NCBI GenBank assembly: GCA_965228625.1
Contig: OZ245829.1
Location: 1,550,001 to 1,614,000, forward strand
DNA from: UBA2767 sp965228625
GTDB lineage: Bacteria > Pseudomonadota > Alphaproteobacteria > Rhizobiales > Methyloligellaceae
DNA: 64,000 nucleotides
Reading direction: 5' to 3'
Below are positions 50,359 through 59,371 of the stretch, one piece after another (within the stretch, counting starts at the first letter, position 1; each line of letters opens with the position of its first letter). The notes beneath the pieces were generated by a model. The model saw only the letters and a program-made list of their open reading frames with translations. It made no database searches and was not told where the DNA came from. The translations under genes and the position numbers were made by a program.

Positions 50359-51345
50359 TCAGAAGAACTCGGGAAAAGCACGCTCAATTGCCATCCGCAC
50401 CCGGTCGCGGACCGGAACCGAGGCATCGGGGTAGTCGAACGCCTGCCCGGTAACGGTTTCGAACAGGGCGACATACTTCCCGGCGAATTCAAGAAGCGTG
50501 TCGTCGGGGATCTCGGGGATCGGTTCGGCGTAGGGATCGCAGCGTTCGCGGATCCACAGACGCAGAAACTCCTTGTCGAGGCTTTCAGGCTCTTCGCCGG
50601 CGCTCAGGCGTGCCTCGTAGCTGTCCACCTTCCAGTAGCGGCTGGAATCAGGCGTGAGGATCTCGTCGGCAAGGACGATCTCGCCACCCTCATCGAGGCC
50701 GAACTCGAACTTCGTGTCGACGAGGATCAGGCCGTTGCGCGCGGCGATCTCCCGTCCGCGGGAGAACACCGCAATGCTCTTGTCCGCAACGTCATCCCAT
50801 TGTGCCTGCGTGAGCAGCCCCTGTTCGACGATCTCGGTGGCCGTGACCGGCGCGTCGTGTTCACCGGCCGCCGCCTTCGTCGTTGGCGTGATGATCGTCT
50901 CGGGGAGTTTCTGGTTCTTGCGCAGGCCGTCCGCAAAGCGATGTCCGTACAGGACGCGCTCACCGCGTTCATACATCGGCCAGATGCTGGTTTCCGTCGA
51001 TCCCGTCATGTAGTCGCGTACGACCATCTCAATCGGCAGGATCTGAAGCGTGCGGGCGACGACCACATTGGCGTCGGGATAGTCGAGGACGTGATTGGCG
51101 CAGATGTCCGCCGTCTGCTCGAACCAGTAGCGCGCTGTCTGCGTCAGCACCTGACCTTTGTAGGGAACGGCGGCGAGGACATGATCGAATGCGGACTGCC
51201 GGTCGGTCGCTATCATCACGCGGCGCCCTTCCGGCAGGTTGTAGGAGTCGCGAACCTTGCCGCGGTGAAATGCCGGCAGTTCCGGAAACTCGGCGTCCGT
51301 CAGCACGCCGGCGAGCGCCATCTTGTCGTTTTCGCTGAGGCTCAT
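50359..51345 (-). CDS. purC: Phosphoribosylaminoimidazole-succinocarboxamide synthase
   Basis: 328 aa from ATG 51345. SAICAR synthase blocks: LPAFHRGKVRDSYNLPEGRR, TDRQSAFDHVLAAVPYKGQV, EMVVRDYMTGSTETSIWPMY, LILVDTKFEFGLDEGGEIVL and ILTPDSSRYWKVDSYE. This is the longer PurC type (~300 aa) rather than the short E. coli-like form. ATP-dependent ligation of CAIR and aspartate in purine synthesis. Confidence 0.95.
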   Translation of the reverse strand: MSLSENDKMALAGVLTDAEFPELPAFHRGKVRDSYNLPEGRRVMIATDRQSAFDHVLAAVPYKGQVLTQTARYWFEQTADICANHVLDYPDANVVVARTLQILPIEMVVRDYMTGSTETSIWPMYERGERVLYGHRFADGLRKNQKLPETIITPTTKAAAGEHDAPVTATEIVEQGLLTQAQWDDVADKSIAVFSRGREIAARNGLILVDTKFEFGLDEGGEIVLADEILTPDSSRYWKVDSYEARLSAGEEPESLDKEFLRLWIRERCDPYAEPIPEIPDDTLLEFAGKYVALFETVTGQAFDYPDASVPVRDRVRMAIERAFPEFF

Positions 51346-51383
51346 TGGTCTGTTTCCGGGCGCCCGCTGCACCATTGCGGCAC

Positions 51384-52766
51384 TCAGAAAGCCTCCGTTT
51401 CAAAGACCTTGTCGATATCGCCGCCCCACTCGTTCTCATAGGCATGGAGCATCTGCTCGGCCGGCGTCTTGACCCTGGCGAGATTATCCTCGGCGCTTTG
51501 CAGAAACTGGGTCTCGTCATGACCGGACCGGTCGAGCCGGTTGCGGGAGCGAAGACCGGATCGGGCGATGGCCATGCTCTCGCGAGCGATGTCGAGCACT
51601 TTCCCGGAGCGAAACGGCGCATTGAGGGCCAGCTCGGGCACCGCGTCCCGCAGCGCCTGGCGTTCGTCCGCCGTCCAGTCCTTCACCAGATCCCATGCGG
51701 CATCGATCGCCGACCCGTCGTAAAGCAATCCCACCCAGAAGGCCGGCAGCGCGCAGATCCCGCGCCAAGGTCCGCCGTCAACGCCACGCATTTCCAAAAA
51801 CTGCTTCGCGCGCACTTCGGGAAAGATCGTCGAAACGTGATCGGTCCAGTCGGCCTCGTTCGGCTTTTCGCCCGGCAGCGCCTCGAGCTTGCCGTCAAGA
51901 AAGTCGCGGAACGAGCACCCGGCGACATCGATATACTGCCCGTCGCGGTAGACGAAATACATCGGCACGTCGAGGGCGTAGTCGACGTAGCGCTCGAAAC
52001 CCATCCCGTCTTCGAAGGCCCAGGGCAGCATGCCCGTGCGGTCCGGGTCCGTATCGCGCCACATCTCGCTTCGATAGGACAGAAACCCGCTTGGTTTGCC
52101 GTCCTTGAACGGCGAATTCGCGAATATCGCCGTCGCGATCGGCTGCAGCGCCAGACCGATGCGGAGCTTCTTCACCATGTCGGCTTCGTCGGCGAAATCG
52201 AGATTGACCTGGATGGTGCACGTCCGATGCATCATGTCGAGGCCATGTCGCCCCATACGCGGCATGTAGGCGCGCATGACATTGTAGCGGAGCTTCGGGA
52301 CGCGCGGCGTTTCATCAAGCGTCCACTTGGGCGAGAAGCCGAGGCCGAGAAAGCCGATGCCCCACTCATCGCCGATCTGCCGCACCTGCTCGAGATGTTG
52401 GGCGGCCTCCTCGCAAGTCTGATGCACGGTTTCCAACGGCGCGCCCGACAGCTCGAACTGTCCGCCGGGCTCCAGGCTGATCGAGCCGCCGAGCGGAGGT
52501 TCGGTTTGCTGCAGGGCGATGATGTTGTCGCCCTCCCTGATGGGCTCGTAGTCGTACCGGTGCGCCATCTCCGCGAGCAGCGCATTGATGCCGTGCTCTC
52601 CGTCATAGGGAAGCGGCTTTGGCCCCGCCGCGAAGAACCCGAATTTCTCGTGCTCGGTCCCGATCCGCCATTGTGCCTGCGGCTTGCACCCGCGCTCGAA
52701 CTCCGCGACGAGCTGCGCCCGCGATTCGATTGGAGGACTGTCAGGCGTGTCCTGCCGTGTGGACAT
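51384..52766 (-). CDS. gshA: Glutamate-cysteine ligase (plant/alphaproteobacterial type)
   Basis: 460 aa from ATG 52766. GCS2-class signature: QAQWRIGTEHEKFGFFAAGP, LGGSISLEPGGQFELSGAPL, GIGFLGLGFSPKWTLDETPR, MRAYMPRMGRHGLDMMHRTC and MRGVDGGPWRGICALPAFWV. First step of glutathione synthesis. Its stop lies 38 nt from the purC start; rsmE is upstream in the same direction (96-nt gap). Confidence 0.94.
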   Translation of the reverse strand: MSTRQDTPDSPPIESRAQLVAEFERGCKPQAQWRIGTEHEKFGFFAAGPKPLPYDGEHGINALLAEMAHRYDYEPIREGDNIIALQQTEPPLGGSISLEPGGQFELSGAPLETVHQTCEEAAQHLEQVRQIGDEWGIGFLGLGFSPKWTLDETPRVPKLRYNVMRAYMPRMGRHGLDMMHRTCTIQVNLDFADEADMVKKLRIGLALQPIATAIFANSPFKDGKPSGFLSYRSEMWRDTDPDRTGMLPWAFEDGMGFERYVDYALDVPMYFVYRDGQYIDVAGCSFRDFLDGKLEALPGEKPNEADWTDHVSTIFPEVRAKQFLEMRGVDGGPWRGICALPAFWVGLLYDGSAIDAAWDLVKDWTADERQALRDAVPELALNAPFRSGKVLDIARESMAIARSGLRSRNRLDRSGHDETQFLQSAEDNLARVKTPAEQMLHAYENEWGGDIDKVFETEAF

Positions 52767-52862
52767 GAATTCTCCAGCAAAATCAGAAGTGGCGGCGCGG
52801 GAAAAGGACCCCGCAGGAATCAGGCGCCCGTTATGAACCCGGTTGCAAGCGTCTGGCAAGCG

Positions 52863-53594
52863 TCACTGCCAATCCCCCAGCATCGCATTCACCAGGGCAA
52901 GCGCCGCAACCGCCGCGGTATCGGCCCGCATGACCCGTGGACCGAGAGAAATCGGCGTGACAAACGACAAAGACCTCAAGCGGTTCCGCTCCCCTTCATC
53001 GAAACCGCCTTCCGGGCCGATCAGAACCGCGAGCGGGCCCGGTTCGACACGCCTCAGCGCCTGCAGCGGCGCGGCAATCGGCGCGTCTTCATCGCAATAG
53101 ATGATCGGGCGCTCCGCATTCCAATCCCTCAACAGCGCGTCGAGTGATACGAGTGCCCTCACCTCGGGGACACGCAGGACGCCGCATTGTTCCGCTGCTT
53201 CGATCGCATTCGCGCGCATGCGTTCCGAATTCACCCGCTGCACGGCGGTATGTTGCGTCAGCACCGGCTGCAGGGCCGCCGCGCCCATTTCCGTCGCCTT
53301 TTGCACCATGTAGTCGAGGCGTGCGCGCTTGAGCGGTGCGAACAGGTACTCGATGTCCGGGCCGTCGAGCTGTTCGCGCACGCGCTCAAGGACGCGCAAT
53401 GCGCAACGGGAACGCCCCTGAACCACAAGCTCGGCGCGCCATTCCCCCGACCGGCCATCAAAAATGAGAAGCTCGGCGCCCGATTTGAGACGCATGACGT
53501 TGATGAGGTAATTCGCCTGGGCGCGCGTGCAGGCGATCTCGCGACCCGTGTCGGGCGCGTCGACGACAAACAGCCGAATGAATTTGGCGTGCAT
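52863..53594 (-). CDS. rsmE: 16S rRNA (uracil1498-N3)-methyltransferase
   Basis: 243 aa from ATG 53594. PUA-like N-terminal domain then SPOUT knot: YLFAPLKRARLDYMVQKATE, LQPVLTQHTAVQRVNSERM, ERAEQ-like EAAEQCGVLRVPEV and the SAM site AVLIGPEGGFDEGERNRLRS with ISLGPRVMRADTAAVAAL. Methylates U1498 of 16S rRNA. Followed by gshA and purC on the same strand. Confidence 0.93.
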   Translation of the reverse strand: MHAKFIRLFVVDAPDTGREIACTRAQANYLINVMRLKSGAELLIFDGRSGEWRAELVVQGRSRCALRVLERVREQLDGPDIEYLFAPLKRARLDYMVQKATEMGAAALQPVLTQHTAVQRVNSERMRANAIEAAEQCGVLRVPEVRALVSLDALLRDWNAERPIIYCDEDAPIAAPLQALRRVEPGPLAVLIGPEGGFDEGERNRLRSLSFVTPISLGPRVMRADTAAVAALALVNAMLGDWQ

Positions 53595-53747
53595 CTCGCC
53601 TCGTCGTCTACCGGGATACCAACATCTGAAAACACGCTCCGGGGAACGCATCCATTGCGGCGGGACAAATCACCTCATATTAAGATAGGAGGGTGACAGC
53701 GCGCGAGTCTCGCGCTGCTCACCGAACCTGCGCGCCAGCAAGCAAAC

Positions 53748-54707
53748 ATGTCGCAACACGTCAAAACGAACCACTCTCCGGGCCGGACGGTTGCCGATGC
53801 GGTCCCCGGCAACTGGGTTGATCGGATCGCACCGGTGAGCTGGCGCCCCTATTTGCGGCTCGCCAGAGCGGATCGTCCGATCGGTGTCTGGTTGCTGCTT
53901 TGGCCGTGCTGGTGGTCACTCGGTTTGGCGGGTGTCTCCGCAGAGGTCAGCTATCCGGACCTCTGGTACATGGTGCTGTTCACCATCGGATCGGTCGTCA
54001 TGCGTGGTGCCGGGTGCGCGTGGAACGATATCATCGACCGGGACTACGACTCCCGTGTCGCGCGTACCAAGTCCCGTCCGATTCCGTCCGGACAGATCAC
54101 GCTGCTGCAGGCACAGGTGTTCATGTGTCTTCTTGCGCTCGTCGGGCTCGGCGTGCTGCTGCAGTTCAATACGTTCGCAATCCTGCTGGGGATCGCCTCG
54201 CTTCTGCCGGTGGCGATCTATCCATTCATGAAGCGGTTCACCTACTGGCCGCAACTGGTGCTCGGATTTGCCTTCAATTGGGGCGCGCTCATGGGCTGGG
54301 CGGCCGTGTTCGGCAGCCTCTCCCTCGCCCCGCTTCTGCTGTATGCTGGTGCGGTCGCCTGGACCGTCGGCTACGACACGATCTATGCGCACCAGGACAA
54401 GGAAGACGACGCGCTGCTGGGATTGAAATCCACGGCTCTGAAGTTCGGCGAAAAGACCAAACCGTGGCTCGCCGTGTTCTACGCGGCCACCCTCGCCGGG
54501 ATCCTCGCCGCCGGTTACGCGGCGGGCGCCGGGCTCGCCTTCTTTCTGATCATGGCCGCCGGCGCGGTTCATCTCACATGGCAAACGCTGACCCTGGACG
54601 TCGGCGATGAAAGCAACTGCCTGATACGGTTCCGCGCCAATCGCGATTTCGGCGCCATCGTGTTTGCCGCTCTTGTCGCCGACATGGCCGTCGGCGTTCT
54701 CGCCTGA
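53748..54707 (+). CDS. ubiA: 4-hydroxybenzoate polyprenyltransferase
   Basis: 319 aa with eight or nine helices. First Asp motif AWNDIIDRDYDSRVARTKSR, second YDTIYAHQDKEDDALLGLKS; N-terminal LRLARADRPIGVWLLLWPCW. Prenylates 4-hydroxybenzoate in ubiquinone synthesis at the inner membrane. Stands alone, divergent from rsmE and convergent with the OxyR-like gene (15 nt between stops). Confidence 0.95.
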   Translation: MSQHVKTNHSPGRTVADAVPGNWVDRIAPVSWRPYLRLARADRPIGVWLLLWPCWWSLGLAGVSAEVSYPDLWYMVLFTIGSVVMRGAGCAWNDIIDRDYDSRVARTKSRPIPSGQITLLQAQVFMCLLALVGLGVLLQFNTFAILLGIASLLPVAIYPFMKRFTYWPQLVLGFAFNWGALMGWAAVFGSLSLAPLLLYAGAVAWTVGYDTIYAHQDKEDDALLGLKSTALKFGEKTKPWLAVFYAATLAGILAAGYAAGAGLAFFLIMAAGAVHLTWQTLTLDVGDESNCLIRFRANRDFGAIVFAALVADMAVGVLA

Positions 54708-54722
54708 CGAGGCGCACGACAG

Positions 54723-55640
54723 TTAGAGCCGGGGGAAGTCGGCGTGTTCGCGCTCGATGGTCTCGCGCACATAGGTCCCCAGCGTTTCATACTGCGCGGT
54801 CAGCGGTGAAGATTTCCGCCAGACCAGACCGATGGTCCGGAATATCGGGCGGCCCTTGATCTGACGGGCCGTGACGGTCATGTCCTGATCGAGAACCGAA
54901 CGGACGAAAAGGCCGGGCAAGAACGACAGACCGCTGCCCATCCCCACCATCTGCCGCAAGGTATCGAGACTCGTTCCCTCGAAATCGAAGCGCAGCCGCG
55001 CGCCGATTTCCTCGCAGATCGATTCCACCTGCTCATGGAGCTGATGGCCCGTCTCAAGCGTCAATATGGACTCGCCAAAGAGATCCGCTCGCTCGACCTC
55101 CTCCTTGTCGGCAAGCGGATGGTCGTTGGCCATCACAATGAACAGCGGTTCGCGGAACAGGGCCTTGGTATCGATGTCGGCGGCCTTGACCGGTAACGGC
55201 GTGATCAGGACGTCGTATCGGCCGCTCTGCAGGCTGCGCGGCAGCGTCTGCGGAACTTCTTCACGGACGAAGAGCCGGAGTTCCGGATAGTCGCTGTGCA
55301 GCCGCGGCAGCATTTTCGGCAACAGATACGGGCCGATTGTCGGCGGCAGCCCCAGCCTTATGGTACCCCCGAGGCCCTTTCCGTAGCTGAGCGCCATTTC
55401 CCGGATTTCCTGGACACCCTGCAGAACGCGCCGGGCGGTATCGAGACATTGCTCGCCGAGGGGCGTGAAGATCACGCCCGAGCGGCCGCGCTCAACCAAC
55501 TGGGCGCCGAGCCGCTCCTCCAGCGCCTTCAACTGCGCGCTCAAGGTCGGCTGGCTGACGCCGCACTGTTCGGCGGCCCGCCGGAAGTGTTTTGTCTCGG
55601 CGAGCGCAACCAGATATTCGATCTGACGAATGGACGGCAT
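54723..55640 (-). CDS. OxyR-like LysR regulator lacking the peroxidatic cysteine
   Basis: 305 aa from ATG 55640 behind GGAG; TTG 55652 is in frame. HTH region IRQIEYLVALAETKHFRRAA, QPTLSAQLKALEERLG and effector domain closely follow OxyR (RLGLPPTIGPYLLPKMLPRL, SLDTLRQMVGMGSGLSFLPG). In the redox loop, E. coli OxyR has GHC(199)LRDQAMGFC(208); here it reads GHQLHEQVESIC, so the first Cys is Gln (residue 200) and only the second Cys (209) remains. Classical peroxide disulfide sensing is therefore not possible by that pair. An ATAG-N7-CTAT box lies 82 nt upstream. Confidence 0.85.
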   Translation of the reverse strand: MPSIRQIEYLVALAETKHFRRAAEQCGVSQPTLSAQLKALEERLGAQLVERGRSGVIFTPLGEQCLDTARRVLQGVQEIREMALSYGKGLGGTIRLGLPPTIGPYLLPKMLPRLHSDYPELRLFVREEVPQTLPRSLQSGRYDVLITPLPVKAADIDTKALFREPLFIVMANDHPLADKEEVERADLFGESILTLETGHQLHEQVESICEEIGARLRFDFEGTSLDTLRQMVGMGSGLSFLPGLFVRSVLDQDMTVTARQIKGRPIFRTIGLVWRKSSPLTAQYETLGTYVRETIEREHADFPRL

Positions 55641-55721
55641 TTCGTGCTCCAAACGATTCGTGTCCGCGAGCGCGCCATCACAGACACGATTCGTTCGGTC
55701 CGCCGCACTCCCAATCCCTTA

Positions 55722-55736
55722 ATAGATAAAATCTAT
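55722..55736. promoter_or_regulatory. OxyR-type half-operator ATAG-N7-CTAT upstream of the OxyR-like gene
   Basis: ATAG ATAAAAT CTAT. This matches the classical OxyR element ATAG-N7-CTAT. It lies in the divergent region between the OxyR-like gene and the small membrane-protein gene at 55884. The neighbouring second element seven bases on is not conserved. Confidence 0.55.
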
Positions 55737-55883
55737 CATTTCCTTGTCAACAATGCATTGGCATTTATCGCACTTTATACCCAGCTTCAAAGGAATTTCT
55801 CGTTGAACATCGAGCACCGAAACAACAAAAAAATGAGCGATGGAAACAGGCAACTCGGTTCGATCCCCCCGGAGGTGATTGCC

Positions 55884-56285
55884 GTGGCCGTCAATAGAAC
55901 CATGGTTTATCTCGCGGTTCTGACGGTCACGGTGATCTTCTTCGTCGCGTCGTTCCAGCCCCGACCCATCCTGCTCCCGGCAATGAGCAGCTTGCTCACA
56001 ATGTGCGCGTTTGCGGCCGGCATATTCGCGCTTGTGCGCGTGCAGCCTTTCAACGCGCCGTTTCTGACATTCTGGGATCTCGCCGCGGTCTGGCTGTTCC
56101 TTGCCATTGGCCTAGGGTTGCTCGCGGACCCCGCCGCCATCGAGGCTTATCATGCGTCCGTATTCGAAAGCCCCGCCCCGACCGCCAGCGAATCCGTGGC
56201 CGCTGACGCGCCGGCTCCCGCTCCGGAAGCTGCCGCAAGCGTGACACCGCAAGCGCCGCCGCCGGCGCCGCCTGCAACGAACTGA
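55884..56285 (+). CDS. Hypothetical small membrane protein
   Basis: 133 aa from GTG 55884, chosen because the perfect Shine-Dalgarno GGAGGTGAT ends four bases before it; upstream in-frame ATG 55833 and TTG 55803 lack comparable sites. Three hydrophobic helices (MVYLAVLTVTVIFFVASF, ILLPAMSSLLTMCAFAAGIF, FLTFWDLAAVWLFLAIGLGL) are followed by a ~35-residue Ala/Pro-rich tail (AADAPAPAPEAAASVTPQAP). Unrecognised. 8 nt before the Usp gene, so probably one transcript. Confidence 0.6.
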   Translation: MAVNRTMVYLAVLTVTVIFFVASFQPRPILLPAMSSLLTMCAFAAGIFALVRVQPFNAPFLTFWDLAAVWLFLAIGLGLLADPAAIEAYHASVFESPAPTASESVAADAPAPAPEAAASVTPQAPPPAPPATN

Positions 56286-56293
56286 GGAAAACC

Positions 56294-57235
56294 ATGAATC
56301 GATTCAAGAATATCCTGGCCGTCTATAACGACGTCATCGGTGCGGAGGATGCGCTGACCCAGGCGGCTGCACTCGCCATGGCCAACCGTGCACGTCTGAC
56401 CCTGATTGACGTGCTCCATCCCTCGACGACAACGCCGGAAAAGCGCAGTGAACGGGAGAAATGCCTCCAGCGCACCGTCAACCACCTGAAACTCGATGGC
56501 GTCGAAAGAACGTCGTTCAAGTTGTTGAGTGGCGTCGAAGCCGTCGAGATCGTCAACCAGGTCGTGCGTCACGAATACGATATTGTCATTGCCAGCGCGG
56601 AAGGCGGAAGCCCGATTCGCAATGCCCTCTACGGAAAGCCGGCCATTCGCCTGATCCGCAAGTGCCCCTGCCCTGTATGGCTCCTGAAGCCCGGTCATTC
56701 GCTGCAGTATGGCCGCGTCATGGCCTGCGTGGACCCCGATCCCGCGCGGCCGGAGAGCGACGAACTCAATACCAAGATCATGGATCTGGCAACGTCGCTC
56801 TCCACCAGCTATGACGCCGACCTCCACATCCTCCACGCCTGGGAGGTGGTCGGGAAGGATCGAGATACGTTGAGCTCGGAGATCCAGGACACGACCCGCG
56901 TCTCCCTGCTCGAAAAGCACCAGAGCATTCATCAGGAGCGCCTCGACGACCTGCTTTCAAACTATCGGCTCGGGCGCATTCCGCACACGATCCACTTGCC
57001 GCAGGCATTGCCCGAGCGCGCCATTGTCAAAACCGTGAATTCGGAGGCCGTGGACCTCATTGTCATCGGCGCGTCGTCCAGAGGCGGCGTCACCGGATTT
57101 CTGAGCGGCCATGCCGCGGAGTCGATCCTTGCGGCGGTGCGCGGCGGCGTTATGACCGTGAAGCCCGCCAGCGTTGTCTCCGAACACATCATCGAACCCA
57201 CACCAATCGTCGAGAAGGCGCTCGAAGTCGCCTGA
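56294..57235 (+). CDS. Universal stress protein, tandem UspA domains
   Basis: 313 aa with two Usp domains (~1-145 and ~150-300), UspE-like. Domain 1: FKNILAVYNDVIGAEDALTQ, NRARLTLIDVL, IVIASAEGGSPIRNALYGKP, RLIRKCPCPVWLLKPG. Domain 2 retains the ATP-binding type glycine motif: VIGASSRGGVTGFLSGHAAE followed by SILAAVRGGVMTVKP. Stress-related nucleotide-binding protein; partners unknown. Confidence 0.88.
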   Translation: MNRFKNILAVYNDVIGAEDALTQAAALAMANRARLTLIDVLHPSTTTPEKRSEREKCLQRTVNHLKLDGVERTSFKLLSGVEAVEIVNQVVRHEYDIVIASAEGGSPIRNALYGKPAIRLIRKCPCPVWLLKPGHSLQYGRVMACVDPDPARPESDELNTKIMDLATSLSTSYDADLHILHAWEVVGKDRDTLSSEIQDTTRVSLLEKHQSIHQERLDDLLSNYRLGRIPHTIHLPQALPERAIVKTVNSEAVDLIVIGASSRGGVTGFLSGHAAESILAAVRGGVMTVKPASVVSEHIIEPTPIVEKALEVA

Positions 57236-57461
57236 TCCGACGGGTCATCCGGCCGGTTTCGCGGCCGACACAGATGCAGCACTCAAATGCATGACGGCAC
57301 CGGTGCGGGCGCTGCGGCGTGACCGCTGAGCTTGCGTCCACGGAGGCTTCGCATAACGCGCCCGAGGACACCTGAGGGCTCCTCTTGTGATCCAAACCGA
57401 ACTGGCATACGAATGAGGTTAAGGGTACTTCTTCTCAGGGCGGCACTTTCCGGCGCAGCGC

Positions 57462-58289
57462 ATGCATTCTTTGACGAGCAGGTTTCTCATTGCGGCAGTC
57501 GCCGGCGGCTTTCTGATGTCGGGCCATGCCATGGCCCAAGAAAACGGCCGGTCGATCTACCTTGGCGCCTCCGTTGTCGCAAAACCCAAATACGAGGGCT
57601 CGGACGAGCACGACGTCTATGTGATCCCGCTGTTCGTGCCGAAGTTCTCGGACTCGGCGGACGAAAACCCCTCCCTGTTCAAGAAGATCCGCAGGCGCGT
57701 CGAGTTCCGCGACCTTGACGATGTGAGGATACGCGTCTCGCGCCCGGGCGGCTTCGAGTTCGGCGCCGTCACCGGCTACATCACGGACCGGGATGAGAGC
57801 GATGCACGACGGTTGCGCGGTCTTGGAGATGTTGACGGCGGCCTGGTGCTGGGCGGCTATGCCGGAATCCGTCACGGCTCGTTTCTGTTCGACGCTGCCA
57901 TCCTCGACAAGGTCACCGGCGATGACTCCGGTTTCGAGATCCGACTGGCTGCCGGAACGGAGCAGCAGGTCTCCGCGCGCACCAAGATCACCGCGCGGGT
58001 CGGCACCACGTTCGCAAGTGATGACTATATGCAGACCTATTTCGGGGTCACCCCGGCGCAGTCGGCGTCATCGCTCGCCGGCCTTCGCACATTCAATGCA
58101 AGCGGCGGAATCAAGGATGTTTATCTCGAGTTCGGCGCCGAGCATGAACTCGGCGAGCGCTGGCTTATCAAGGGCACTGGGCGCTACGGTCGGCTACTCG
58201 GCGATGCCGCGGACAGCCCCGTGATCGAGACCGAGGACCAGTTCTCCGGATCGATCGGCCTCGGCTACCGCTTCAATCTCACAAGATAA
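57462..58289 (+). CDS. MipA/OmpV family outer-membrane protein
   Basis: 275 aa. Signal RFLIAAVAGGFLMSGHAMAQ. Mature beta-barrel with family blocks SIYLGASVVAKPKYEGSDEH, DVYVIPLFVPKF, FEFGAVTGYITDRDESDARR, AQSASSLAGLRTFNASGGIK and a C-terminal aromatic strand IGLGYRFNLTR (insertion signal). MipA scaffolds murein synthesis in E. coli, but most OmpV-like members have no assigned role. Monocistronic. Confidence 0.88.
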   Translation: MHSLTSRFLIAAVAGGFLMSGHAMAQENGRSIYLGASVVAKPKYEGSDEHDVYVIPLFVPKFSDSADENPSLFKKIRRRVEFRDLDDVRIRVSRPGGFEFGAVTGYITDRDESDARRLRGLGDVDGGLVLGGYAGIRHGSFLFDAAILDKVTGDDSGFEIRLAAGTEQQVSARTKITARVGTTFASDDYMQTYFGVTPAQSASSLAGLRTFNASGGIKDVYLEFGAEHELGERWLIKGTGRYGRLLGDAADSPVIETEDQFSGSIGLGYRFNLTR

Positions 58290-58430
58290 TCAATCAGCGC
58301 GCGCAATCGCTAAGCATGACCGGAAACGGGACGTCTGTGCCTGCACGCATGCTCCAACGCCAAGAAAACGGCGCCAGGAACTAGGTCCCGGCGCCGCTCC
58401 GCAGGCACACTTGACGGTCCGCACAAACCG

Positions 58431-59159
58431 TCACGCATTCTCCATTGCAACCGGCGCATCGGCGCTGGCATGCAAGTGTTCAACAAGTCCGGGCTCGAGC
58501 TTCAGACGCGCCGCGAGCAGTGCCAGATAGGCCTGTTCGGCCGCACCGGTCGGATCGATCGCAAGCAGGGATGCCGCGTAGATCTCCGCCGCCTGTTCGG
58601 GCGATTTTGCCCGGTCCGCAATAGCATCGATGTCGAGCGGTTTCTCCAGCTCTTGCTCGATGAATGCGGTCTGGTTCGGGCCGAGGTTCAACGCCGACAG
58701 TTGCTCGGAGATCTTCTCCCTTTCCTTCGGCGTGATATGGCCGTCCGCCTTCGCCGCGGCGATCATCGCGCTGATGAGCGCGGTGGAGAGTTCTTCCTGT
58801 TCCGCCTGGGACGACGGCAGAAACGCCGTGTCGGAGGGCGGTGCCTCGTACTGTATCTCGCCGGTCGGCTGGGCGGGCTTGTTGGCTTTCCAGTTCTGCC
58901 ACGCCTTGTAAGCCAGACCGCCGACCAAAGCGGCACCACCGACCTGCAAAGCGGTCTTGGCGATCTTCTTGGGTTTCTTGCCACCGAGCAACAGGCCCGC
59001 CAGACCGCCTGCAAGGGCGCCCGTTGCCAGTCCGCCCGGCCCACTGAGCATGCTGTTGAGGTTGAAGCCGCCGCCTGAACCCGCATTGTTGTCCTGCTTG
59101 TCCGACTGCGAGCCGCCTTGGCCAAGAAACTGGTCCAGCAACTGCTGAGCTTGCTGCAT
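58431..59159 (-). CDS. DUF533 (TerB-like) inner-membrane protein
   Basis: 242 aa. Gln/Gly-rich N-terminus (QAQQLLDQFLGQGGSQSDKQ), a glycine-rich hydrophobic centre (GGLATGALAGGLAGLLLGGK and LQVGGAALVGGLAYKAWQNW) and a C-terminal TerB-like helical domain (STALISAMIAAAKADGHITP, KEREKISEQLSALNLG) with the D-G-H-x-T/x-E acidic motif. Family is called tellurite-resistance TerB-like but tellurite function is not implied. An ATAG-N7-CTAT box lies 107 nt upstream. Confidence 0.85.
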   Translation of the reverse strand: MQQAQQLLDQFLGQGGSQSDKQDNNAGSGGGFNLNSMLSGPGGLATGALAGGLAGLLLGGKKPKKIAKTALQVGGAALVGGLAYKAWQNWKANKPAQPTGEIQYEAPPSDTAFLPSSQAEQEELSTALISAMIAAAKADGHITPKEREKISEQLSALNLGPNQTAFIEQELEKPLDIDAIADRAKSPEQAAEIYAASLLAIDPTGAAEQAYLALLAARLKLEPGLVEHLHASADAPVAMENA

Positions 59160-59265
59160 GAGGGTTCACTCCTTCTCATAAAAATACACGGGCTAATCCC
59201 CGCGCCCATATCAGAGAAGTGGCGTGCGAACTCATCAATACAAGTGATGGAAACTTAAATTTTCG

Positions 59266-59280
59266 ATAGACTTAGCCTAT
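59266..59280. promoter_or_regulatory. Second ATAG-N7-CTAT box, upstream of the DUF533 gene
   Basis: ATAG ACTTAGC CTAT inside a longer palindrome (TCGATAG...CTATCGA). The only other such element I noticed is at 55722-55736 before the OxyR-like gene. Confidence 0.5.
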
Positions 59281-59371
59281 CGAGCGCCGCCGGTGTCCGG
59301 CGCTTGCAGGAAGCGCTTTCAAGCCCGTTTCAGCCGGGACACACAGACATATAGGTGCTGCCCGGAAAAAG

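Noticed and set aside
51345..53147. 600-codon plus-strand frame across gshA and purC
   Set aside because: Antisense to two confidently identified enzymes; compositional artefact of high GC third positions.
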